Under the pieces are notes generated by a model. It had not been told where the DNA came from. It saw only the letters and a program-made list of their open reading frames with translations, and made no database searches. A DNA stretch of 64,000 nucleotides, taken from positions 868,001-932,000 of the forward strand of contig NZ_CP073078.1 of the NCBI RefSeq assembly GCF_018135625.1, written 5' to 3'. This DNA comes from Phenylobacterium montanum. GTDB taxonomy: Bacteria > Pseudomonadota > Alphaproteobacteria > Caulobacterales > Caulobacteraceae. Made by a program: the position numbers and the translations under genes. This document shows positions 18,338 through 25,741 of the stretch, one piece after another; position 1 is the first letter of the stretch; each line of letters starts with the position of its first letter.

Positions 18338-19078
18338 ATGGCCAGGCAACTGATTGGGCTTCGCACGAAGCTATCGGCGTTCGCCGCGGCGAGCGTCTTT
18401 ATGGGTGGATGCCTGATCGCAGGCGCGCCGGCGATGGCTCAACAGGTCGATGAGGTCACCGTGACCGCGCCCCGCGTGGTCGAGCACCGCGCGTCAGGCG
18501 CGCGCAATGAACACCCAGCCACCGTGACGCTTTCCCGCGGGGTAGGCTACGCCGACCTCAATCTCGCCACCCAAGCGGGCGCAGCGACCCTTGAGCAACG
18601 GATCAAGGACACGGCGAGCGGGATCTGCGCGCAACTGTATGACATCTACCCGGAAACCCTGTACCTGCCCAACCCGACAGGCCAGGACTGCGTAGCGGTG
18701 GCGGTCGATGGCGGCATGACCCAGGCCAAGGCGGTCATCGAGGCCACACGCAAGATCGCCATGCTGCCCAATGAAGTGACGGTCACGGCGCCGCGCTTGG
18801 TGGTGCATCGGGTGTCCGGCGCGCGCGGCCAGAACCCTGAATCGGTCTCGCTCTCGCGCCGGGTGCAATACGGGGACCTGGACCTCGCCACGCAGGCGGG
18901 CGCAGCAGCGCTCAAGGAACGGGTCAAGGAGACCGCGAGCCTGATCTGCTCGCAGCTCAACGACCTCTATCCAGAGAGCCTGTATCTGCCCAATCCTTCC
19001 GGCCAGGACTGCTTGAGCGTAGCGGTCGACGGCGGCATGACCCAGGCTAACGCCGCGATCACGCTTGCGCACAAATAG
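18338..19078 (+). CDS. Exported UrcA-family protein with two tandem domains
   Basis: 246 residues with a signal peptide (cleavage after AMAQ near 35). Two copies of one unit of about 100 residues follow: residues 39-137 and 146-244. Both contain VTVTAPR, ATQAGAA, a conserved Cys (IC.QL), LYLPNP and GQDC, and end with AVDGGMTQA. UrcA-family proteins normally carry one such unit and have unknown function in alphaproteobacteria; the paired Cys residues in each copy could form disulfides. The copies are clearly an internal duplication. GGGAG precedes the ATG. The upstream 267 bp contain A+T-rich stretches but no certain promoter. Confidence 0.8.
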   Translation: MARQLIGLRTKLSAFAAASVFMGGCLIAGAPAMAQQVDEVTVTAPRVVEHRASGARNEHPATVTLSRGVGYADLNLATQAGAATLEQRIKDTASGICAQLYDIYPETLYLPNPTGQDCVAVAVDGGMTQAKAVIEATRKIAMLPNEVTVTAPRLVVHRVSGARGQNPESVSLSRRVQYGDLDLATQAGAAALKERVKETASLICSQLNDLYPESLYLPNPSGQDCLSVAVDGGMTQANAAITLAHK

Positions 19079-19096
19079 CAGAGCTTTCGGCTTCAC

Positions 19097-19130
19097 GGCC
19101 TCCCCGAAACCTCAAGGAAGCGGGGAGGCC
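19097..19130 (+). terminator. Hairpin after the UrcA-family gene
   Basis: A perfect 9-bp stem (GGCCTCCCC with GGGGAGGCC) lies about 20 bases after the stop. There is no T run, so it may be a weak or factor-dependent terminator, or an mRNA-stabilising end. Confidence 0.4.
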
Positions 19131-19340
19131 GGCGCTGAACACGCGGCCGGTTAGAGTTTGTTTGCTGGATCTCTGGTCCGCGGTCAAAAATGTTCAGTTG
19201 TTTCGCCATCTGCCTGCAGGCGTTCTGCGCGCCATGCGGCGCAGGGGCGCGGCGAAGCTGGCGGCATCGTCAGCTGGCCGACATCGCTTGAACTCAAGCC
19301 ATACCCCTTCTCCGCCAACACTGAGCCTTCGGAGATGGTC

Positions 19341-19784
19341 ATGAAATTCATGCTTGCTTCACTGGCCGCGGCCGCCCTGTTCGCCGCCGTCCCGGCCCTA
19401 GCCGCTGACGAGAACGCCCCAAGCTTCGAGAACGGGCCGGTCTGGGACTTCGGCCAGATCCAGACCAAGGACGGGCATTTCGACGAATACATGCACTGGC
19501 TCGACACCCAGTGGAAAGCCCAGGAAGAGGCGCTGAAGAAGGAAGGCGTGATCATCGACTACAAGGTCTATCTGGTCGCGGACCCGCGCCAGGGCGAGCC
19601 CGACATCATCCTGGCCACGGAATACAAGAACATGGCGGCGTTCGACCGCTCGGTGGCGGATGGCTACGCGCTTCAAGCCAAGATCTTCGGCTCGATCCCC
19701 AAGGCCGATAGCGAACAGGCCGCGCGCGGCACGGTCCGCACGGTGCTCGGAGACGTGTGGGCCCGCGAAGCCATCCTGAAATAG
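19341..19784 (+). CDS. Exported protein of unknown function
   Basis: 147 residues from ATG at 19341 (GGAG six bases upstream), which places a clean signal peptide at the N-terminus (LASLAAAALFAAVPALA, cleavage near residue 22). The open frame begins at 19158 but that part is not protein-like. The mature protein is rich in charged and aromatic residues (FDEYMHWLDTQWKAQEEALK, TEYKNMAAFDRSVADGYAL) and could be a small dimeric alpha+beta barrel, which is a guess from its pattern. No known motif. It is a single transcription unit between two hairpins. Confidence 0.7.
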   Translation: MKFMLASLAAAALFAAVPALAADENAPSFENGPVWDFGQIQTKDGHFDEYMHWLDTQWKAQEEALKKEGVIIDYKVYLVADPRQGEPDIILATEYKNMAAFDRSVADGYALQAKIFGSIPKADSEQAARGTVRTVLGDVWAREAILK

Positions 19785-19793
19785 AAAACTGAC

Positions 19794-19824
19794 CGGCCGG
19801 CTTGACGACAGGTCGGGCCGGCCG
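19794..19824 (+). terminator. Hairpin after the small exported protein gene
   Basis: Eight-bp perfect stem CGGCCGGC / GCCGGCCG with a 15-base loop, ten bases after the stop. It lacks a T run. It may end the upstream transcript. Confidence 0.35.
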
Positions 19825-19858
19825 AACCTTGTGTGTCGTGATTTGGGGAGGCCGCCGC

Positions 19859-21514
19859 ATGAAGATATCCGGATTGGCGGCGGGCCTCGCCCTGGCCTCG
19901 GCGCCCATGGCGGTGGCGAGCGACGCCGTCTCGCACCGGGCCATCGGCTATATCTGCTCGGCCGAGCACCCCGTCGCCGCCGGCGGCGAACGGCGCCTGG
20001 TGAGGGTGCCCGGCGTCGGCAGCGGGGGCTTTCCGGTCGCTACCCGCAGCCACGAGGCCCAGGCCTGGTTCGACTACGGCATGCAGTTGGCGCACGCCTT
20101 CTATCACGACGACGCCAAGGCCGCCTTCAAGCGCGCCGCCGAGCTGGACCCCACCTGCGCCATGTGCGTCTGGGGCCAGGCCTGGGCGGCGGGGCCGACC
20201 ATCAATTTCGACATTTCGGCCGACGAGACCAAGGCGGCCGCGGCCCTGGCGGACAAGGCCTTCGCCCTCGGCGCCGGTGAATCGGCGAAGAACCGAGGCC
20301 TGTTGCAGGCGCTGAAGCTGCGCTACGGCGCCGACACGGCCGCCTCGGACCTTGCCTTCGCCAAGGCCGTAGACGCCCTGTCTCGCACCTATCCGGATGA
20401 CGCCGAAGTCGCCATCCTGACCTCGGACGCCTGGCTGATCGTGGCGTCGAGCCATGAAGACTTCCAGGGCGTTCCCCGCGCGGTTTCGGTGCTGGAGCCG
20501 GTCCTGCGCCGCGATCCAAACAATACCGGCGCCATTCACTTCTATATCCACGCCACCGAGTTCAACGGCGAGCCAGCCCTGGCCCTGCCCTATGCCGAGC
20601 GGCTCGGCCGCCTGGCCCCCGGCGCCAGCCACCTGGTGCACATGGCCTCGCACACCTTCTTCCGCGTGGGCCGCTACGAGGACGCCGCGACCAGCAACGC
20701 GGCGGCCATCGCCTCGGACGGCGCCTACCTGCAAGCCACCCGGGACGCCCGCCCTCAGGGCCAAGTGCGCTATCACGGCCATGACCTGCGGTTCGGCCTG
20801 TCGGGGGCCATGGCCGCGGGCGATGGTCCCCTGGCCCTGCGTCTCGCCGACCACGAGGCCTACGCGTATCCGGCTGCGGCCCACGTGCCTGGCGCCCAGA
20901 GCATGGCGGGCTGGGCGCTTGTCGCCTATGGCCGCTTTGCGCCGGGCCGGGCGCTCGCCATGCCGGATCCGGGGGCCGCGGCGCCCCTGACCGAAGCGCT
21001 GCGCCACTACGCCCGCGGCGAAGCCTTCGCCGCCAAGGGCGACAGCGCCGGGGTTCTCGCAGAGGCGGCCCAGTCCGGCCCTAGCAAAGAGGCTGTAGAC
21101 GCCGCTCCGGCCTATGTGCGTGACGCGACCTCGGCGGTGCTGAAGATCGCCCAACTGACGCTGAAGGGCCGCGCCGCCATGCTGCAGGGCGACCACCAGG
21201 GCGCGATCGCCGCCTATCAGGCCGCTGTCCAGCTGCAGGACAAGAACCTCTCCGACTGGCAGCTCAGCGACCCGCCGCAGTGGTGGTACCCGGAGCGCCG
21301 CAGCCTCGCCGCCGCCCTGCTGGCCGCCGGCGAGCCGGCCCGCGCCGCCGAGGAAGCGCGCAAGGCGCTCAAGACCTGGCCTGAGGAGCCGCTGACCCTG
21401 CAGGTGCTGGCCAAGGCCGAGCTGGCGGCGGGGCAAAACGCAGCCGCCAAGCGGGACGCCGCCAGGGCTAGCCGCGGCTGGCGCGGGCCGCCGGTCAGCT
21501 TGGCGCGGCTGTGA
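19859..21514 (+). CDS. Exported tetratricopeptide-repeat protein
   Basis: 551 residues from ATG at 19859 (GGGGAG eight bases upstream); an earlier in-frame ATG at 19802 would mask the signal peptide. Signal sequence ends near residue 20 (AVAS). TPR-like helical pairs are visible around 60-110 (YGMQLAHAFYHDDAKAAFKR, ELDPTCAMCVWGQAWAAGP), 170-290 and 430-540 (GDHQGAIAAYQAAV, AAEEARKALKTWPEEP). Such proteins are typically periplasmic scaffolds; the Cys pair CAMC and conserved His residues (HFYIHATE, HMASHTFF) are notable and could bind a metal, but no function is known to me. Confidence 0.8.
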   Translation: MKISGLAAGLALASAPMAVASDAVSHRAIGYICSAEHPVAAGGERRLVRVPGVGSGGFPVATRSHEAQAWFDYGMQLAHAFYHDDAKAAFKRAAELDPTCAMCVWGQAWAAGPTINFDISADETKAAAALADKAFALGAGESAKNRGLLQALKLRYGADTAASDLAFAKAVDALSRTYPDDAEVAILTSDAWLIVASSHEDFQGVPRAVSVLEPVLRRDPNNTGAIHFYIHATEFNGEPALALPYAERLGRLAPGASHLVHMASHTFFRVGRYEDAATSNAAAIASDGAYLQATRDARPQGQVRYHGHDLRFGLSGAMAAGDGPLALRLADHEAYAYPAAAHVPGAQSMAGWALVAYGRFAPGRALAMPDPGAAAPLTEALRHYARGEAFAAKGDSAGVLAEAAQSGPSKEAVDAAPAYVRDATSAVLKIAQLTLKGRAAMLQGDHQGAIAAYQAAVQLQDKNLSDWQLSDPPQWWYPERRSLAAALLAAGEPARAAEEARKALKTWPEEPLTLQVLAKAELAAGQNAAAKRDAARASRGWRGPPVSLARL

Positions 21515-21601
21515 ACAATGTCGGGCTCCATCGCGCTCGGCGGGACGGTATAGAGTGACTTGACTATGGGACGCCCCGATGCGGCGTAGTACGGCATCCA
21601 G

Positions 21602-24550
21602 ATGCACTCCAAGCTCGATTCAGCTCAGCCCCCTCGCGAAGAGCACCGCCCGGCGCGGTCGCCCTGGCCACGGCCGCTCAGGCTCGCCGCGATCGCCGTC
21701 GTCATTCTGGCGGTCTTGATTGGCCTGTACGCCGCCTTCGGCTTCTGGGCGGCGCCGCGGCTGATTCGCTCGCAGGTGGTCGCCCAGGCCGACCAGCGCT
21801 ATCACCGCCAAGCCTCGATCGGCGAGGTGCGGGTCAATCCGTTCACACTCAGGCTGGAGGCCCAGGATTTCCGCCTGCCTGACGCCGACGGCAAGCCGAT
21901 GATTGGCTTCGACCGACTGGCGGTGCAGGTCTCGCCCAGCTCGATCTGGCGTGGGCTGGACTTCACCGAGATCGCGCTGGAGGGGCCCAGGCTACGGGTG
22001 GTGATCCGCCCCGGCGGCCGGCTTAACCTGATGGACCTCGCCCCGCCGCCCAGCGGCAAGCCGGCGCCCAAGGGGCCGCCGCCGAAGGTCCGGATCGATC
22101 ACCTGTCGATCCAGCGCGGCGCGGGCGAGTTTGTCGATCTCGACCGCGAGATCCCCTTCACAAAGGCCTTCGCCCCGATCGGCTTCAGCCTGCACGACTT
22201 CAGCACTGTCGAAGACGGCGCCAAGTTTTCGCTGAAAGCTGTCACCGACCGCGGCGAGCATCTGGCGTGGACGGGAAGCCTCGGCGTCGCGCCATTGACT
22301 TCGCGGGGACGGGTGACTCTGACCAGCATCAAGGCCCAGCCCCTTGCGGCGCTGGCGGGCGACGCCCTGCCCTTCGGTGTCAGCGGCGGCGCCCTCGACG
22401 TCCTGGCCGGCTACGATTTCGCCCTGGACCGCGAGCGGCTGAAGCTGACGCTCGACATCGACCAGGCCAAGCTCGCCGGCGTGGGTCTGCGCGCCCGCGG
22501 CGCCGATCGCGATTGGGTCAGCCTGCCGCTGGTGACTGTCAGCGGCGTCCATGTGGATGCCCCCGCCAGGGCGGTGAAGGTCGGCGGTATCGTGCTGAAC
22601 CAGCCCAGCGTCACCGCCTGGCTCGACCGTGACGGGATCAACCTGGCACGTTTGGCGGGGCCGGCCCATCCCAAGGCTCCCGCAGCCGTCGCTGCGCCCG
22701 CCGGGCCTGCCTGGACCGTCAGCCTTCCGGACCTCCGCATTCACGCCGGCGCGGTGACCTTCGAGGACCGCACCGCCTCGTCCCCCGTCAAGGTCGCCGC
22801 CACGCCGGTCGAGTTCACCGTCACCGGCTTAGCCCTGCCGATCACGGCGCCCGTCCAGGTCGAGGCCAGCACCGGCGTCGATGGCGGCGGCCGCGTCGCC
22901 GCCAAGGGGAGTGTGGACCTGACCAGGCTGGCGACGGACCTGGACCTCGACGCCCAGGGCCTGACCTTGCAGCGCGTGCAGCCCTATCTGGACAAGTCGG
23001 CCAACCTGAATCTGCTCTCGGGCAAGCTCGGCGCCCACGGTCACCTGACCTACGCCGACGGCGCGGCGACCTATGCCGGCCAGGCGGCGATCGACGATTT
23101 GCATACGGTCGACAGGGTCTTGAAGCAGGACCTGGTCAACTGGCGTAGACTGGCCCTCGACGGGATCAGCGTCCAGACCAAGCCCCTGGCGATCAAGGTC
23201 AAGACCGTCACCGCGCGCGCGCCCTACGCCAAGCTGGTGATCGGGCCGAACTATGTGACCAACATCCAGGACGTGCTGAGCCCGCCGGGCGCCGTCCGGC
23301 CAGCGGCTCCGTCCGCCGGCGACGCCAAGACCGCGCCGACCGCGCCGCGCCAGGCCCTGCCGGTCGAGATCGGCCTGGTGCGGATACAGGGCGGGACGCT
23401 GGACTATGGCGACCTGACCCTGACCCCCCATTTCGCCGCCGGCATCCAGAGCCTCGGCGGGACCATCAAGGGTCTGTCCGGCCGCCAGGACGCCCGCGCC
23501 ACGGTCGCCCTGACCGGCCAGGTGGACCGCTATTCGCCAGTCAAGATCGACGGCCAGATCAACTATTTCGCCGCCCGGAGCTATACCGACGTGAAGATGA
23601 GCTTCCAGAACATTGAGCTCACCACCCTGTCGCCCTACTCCGGCAAGTTCGCCGGCTATCGCATCGACAAGGGCAAGCTGAACATCGATCTCCACTACAA
23701 CATCGACGATACGAAGCTGCACGCCACCCATCACGTGGTGATCAACCAGCTGCAGCTGGGCGACAAGGTCGACAGCGCCGACGCGGTGAAGCTGCCGGTC
23801 AAGCTGATCGTGGCGCTGTTGAAGGACCGGAACGGGGTGATCGACGTGCCGATCGAGATCGACGGCAGCCTGGACGACCCGAAGTTCAAGGTCTGGCCGG
23901 TGATCTGGCACATCGTGCACAACCTGATGGTCAAGGTGGCGACCGCACCCTTCACCGCGCTGGGCAAGCTGTTCGGCGGCGGCGAGGAGCTGAGCTATGT
24001 CGACTTCGCCCCGGGCGCCGCAGGCCTGGACGAAGCCGGCGGGCGCAAGGTCGCGAGCCTGGCGCAGGCGCTGAATGACCACCCGGCCGTCAATCTGGAA
24101 ATCCCCATGGTGGCCGATCCGGCGGCAGACCGGCCTGTGCTGGCCGAGGCCCGCTACCAGGCCGAGATCGCCGCGGCGCAGGCGCAGTTCAAGCCGCCGG
24201 CCAAGGCCTGGTATGGCAAGGCGCCCACGCCCGTCGCGCTGCGCCGCGCCATGCTAGAGCAGCTCTATCAGAAAGATTTCGGAGCCCGCCCCGAGGTCCC
24301 CAAGCCGCCGGAGGTCAAGCAGGGGCCCAAGCCCGACGCCGACCAGCTGGCCATCGATTGGCTGGAGGCGAAGATTCGCGCCCATGTCGCCGTCAGCGAC
24401 CAGGATCTGCAGCAGCTCGGCCGCGCCCGCGCCCAGGCGGTGCAGGACGCCCTGATGAAGGACGGCAAGGTCGATCCGACCCGGGTTTTCATCGTCACCG
24501 CCCCGCCCGCCGATGCGCCCCAGGTGCGAATGCAGCTGACCCTGAAGTAG
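21602..24550 (+). CDS. DUF748 domain protein, AsmA-like
   Basis: 982 residues. One N-terminal membrane segment (about 28-50, AIAVVILAVLIGLYAAFGFW) anchors a large periplasmic region. The body contains the DUF748 pattern: LEAQDFRLPD, LIKSQ-like strands, NYFAARSYTDVKMSFQNIEL, the segment SPYSGKFAGYRIDKGKLNIDL, and IDVPIEIDGSLDDPKFKV near 750. The last 200 residues resemble an OmpA-type region without being certain. DUF748 proteins belong to the AsmA/TamB-like superfamily of lipid-handling bridge proteins. It is monocistronic, 87 bp after the TPR gene. Confidence 0.8.
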   Translation: MHSKLDSAQPPREEHRPARSPWPRPLRLAAIAVVILAVLIGLYAAFGFWAAPRLIRSQVVAQADQRYHRQASIGEVRVNPFTLRLEAQDFRLPDADGKPMIGFDRLAVQVSPSSIWRGLDFTEIALEGPRLRVVIRPGGRLNLMDLAPPPSGKPAPKGPPPKVRIDHLSIQRGAGEFVDLDREIPFTKAFAPIGFSLHDFSTVEDGAKFSLKAVTDRGEHLAWTGSLGVAPLTSRGRVTLTSIKAQPLAALAGDALPFGVSGGALDVLAGYDFALDRERLKLTLDIDQAKLAGVGLRARGADRDWVSLPLVTVSGVHVDAPARAVKVGGIVLNQPSVTAWLDRDGINLARLAGPAHPKAPAAVAAPAGPAWTVSLPDLRIHAGAVTFEDRTASSPVKVAATPVEFTVTGLALPITAPVQVEASTGVDGGGRVAAKGSVDLTRLATDLDLDAQGLTLQRVQPYLDKSANLNLLSGKLGAHGHLTYADGAATYAGQAAIDDLHTVDRVLKQDLVNWRRLALDGISVQTKPLAIKVKTVTARAPYAKLVIGPNYVTNIQDVLSPPGAVRPAAPSAGDAKTAPTAPRQALPVEIGLVRIQGGTLDYGDLTLTPHFAAGIQSLGGTIKGLSGRQDARATVALTGQVDRYSPVKIDGQINYFAARSYTDVKMSFQNIELTTLSPYSGKFAGYRIDKGKLNIDLHYNIDDTKLHATHHVVINQLQLGDKVDSADAVKLPVKLIVALLKDRNGVIDVPIEIDGSLDDPKFKVWPVIWHIVHNLMVKVATAPFTALGKLFGGGEELSYVDFAPGAAGLDEAGGRKVASLAQALNDHPAVNLEIPMVADPAADRPVLAEARYQAEIAAAQAQFKPPAKAWYGKAPTPVALRRAMLEQLYQKDFGARPEVPKPPEVKQGPKPDADQLAIDWLEAKIRAHVAVSDQDLQQLGRARAQAVQDALMKDGKVDPTRVFIVTAPPADAPQVRMQLTLK

Positions 24551-24566
24551 GACGAACCGCCTTCGG

Positions 24567-24582
24567 CTGAATGGTCATTCAA
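24567..24582. promoter_or_regulatory. 16-bp palindrome upstream of the second GATase1/AraC gene (site 1)
   Basis: CTGAATG-GT-CATTCAA. The arms are perfect apart from the outermost base. It has the same 7-2-7 design as the sites before the betI-betB fusion gene at 34.9-35.0 kb. Confidence 0.5.
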
Positions 24583-24656
24583 TCACGAGCTGGGAGAAAG
24601 TCGCCCAGGTTCAATTCATCCGGCCCATGCGTCGCCCCGCGTCAGGAAATTCCTGA

Positions 24657-24687
24657 TTGCCAAACGCGCGATTGAATGCTCATTTAA
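24657..24687 (+). promoter_or_regulatory. Palindrome site 2 overlapping a candidate leaderless promoter
   Basis: TTGAATG-CT-CATTTAA at 24672-24687 ends four bases before the ATG at 24692. TTGCCA (24657-24662), 18 bp and CATTTA (24681-24686) could be -35 and -10 elements, putting the transcript start at the ATG. There is no Shine-Dalgarno site, consistent with a leaderless mRNA whose promoter is covered by the operator. Confidence 0.4.
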
Positions 24688-24691
24688 CTGC

Positions 24692-25741
24692 ATGCGGTAC
24701 GGAACCTCCCAGACTTCCGAGATCAAGCCCGCTGGGCGCGCGCCGCTTCGGGTGGGCATCGTCCTGGCCGAGAACTTTACCCTCTCGGCCTTCGCCCTGT
24801 TCATCGACCATCTGCGCCTGGCCGCCGACGAGGGCGACCGCAGCCGGCCGCTGAACGTGCAGTGGTCGATCATGGCCTCGAGGCCCGACCCCCTGCGCGC
24901 CAGCTGCGGGGTGATGACCTCGCCCACCTCCAGCTTCCTGGACCCGCGCGAGCTGGACTATGTGGTGGTGGTCGGCGGGGTGCTGCATGCCGGCCGCCAG
25001 ATCGACGACGCCACCGAACGCTATCTGAAGCGGGTGTCCGAGGCCGGCGTGCCGCTGATCGGCATGTGCACCGGCAGCTTCATCCTCTGCCGCGCCGGCC
25101 TGATGAAGAACCGCAAGGTCTGTGTCAGCTGGTACCACTACCAGGACTTCCTGGACGAGTTCCCGGACCACGACGTGGTCGCCGACCGCCTGTTCGTCGC
25201 TGACGGGGACCGCATCACCTGCGCCGGCGGCGCCGGCACGGCCGACCTGGCCAGCCACCTGATCGAGCGCCACATCGGCTGGTCGGTGGCGCAGAAGGCC
25301 AGCCAGGTCCTGCTGTTCGACCGCACCCGCGGCGGCGGCGAGGCCCAGCCGCACCCGCCGATGTCGGAAAAGGTCAGCGACCCGCGGGTGCGCCGCGCCT
25401 TGCTGTTGATGGAGCAGAACCTGGCCCGGCCGCTGCCGATCTCGCTGGTGGCCGATAAATTGGGCCTCTCCACCCGCCAGTTCGAACGCCTTTGCCATGG
25501 AGCCCTGGGCATGAGCCCGGCTTCGGCCTACCGGCACCTGCGCCTCCGCTACGCCCACTGGCTGATCGGCAACACCGATCGCTCGGTCACCGAGATCGCC
25601 CACGAGGCCGGCTTCGCCGACTGCGCCCATTTCTCGCGCCAGTTCAAGGAGACCTACGGCTCCTCCCCCTCCGGCCAACGCCGCCGCAGCGACCACGCCG
25701 GCGAGGTCGGCGACCTGGCCGGCATGCGGGTGTTCGGTTAG
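24692..25741 (+). CDS. GATase1-like/AraC transcriptional regulator
   Basis: 349 residues. DJ-1/PfpI-type sensor domain (about 20-200; VGIVLAENFTLSAFALFIDHLRLA, LIGMCTGSFILCRAGLM) and an AraC DNA-binding domain (about 235-335; LVADKLGLSTRQFERLCHG, VTEIAHEAGFADCAHFSRQF). It is the same architecture as the GbdR-like protein at 9.4 kb but clearly a different subfamily. Two BetI-type palindromes lie just upstream, one touching the start, so the gene is probably controlled by the BetI-BetB fusion protein. Ligand unknown; a choline-pathway compound is the best guess. The 3' end overlaps the convergent kinase gene by four bases. Confidence 0.8.
   Translation: MRYGTSQTSEIKPAGRAPLRVGIVLAENFTLSAFALFIDHLRLAADEGDRSRPLNVQWSIMASRPDPLRASCGVMTSPTSSFLDPRELDYVVVVGGVLHAGRQIDDATERYLKRVSEAGVPLIGMCTGSFILCRAGLMKNRKVCVSWYHYQDFLDEFPDHDVVADRLFVADGDRITCAGGAGTADLASHLIERHIGWSVAQKASQVLLFDRTRGGGEAQPHPPMSEKVSDPRVRRALLLMEQNLARPLPISLVADKLGLSTRQFERLCHGALGMSPASAYRHLRLRYAHWLIGNTDRSVTEIAHEAGFADCAHFSRQFKETYGSSPSGQRRRSDHAGEVGDLAGMRVFG

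Noticed and set aside
19673-21607. A 644-codon minus-strand frame opposite the TPR gene
   Set aside because: Composition is that of an antisense frame and it spans two plus-strand genes with signal peptides.
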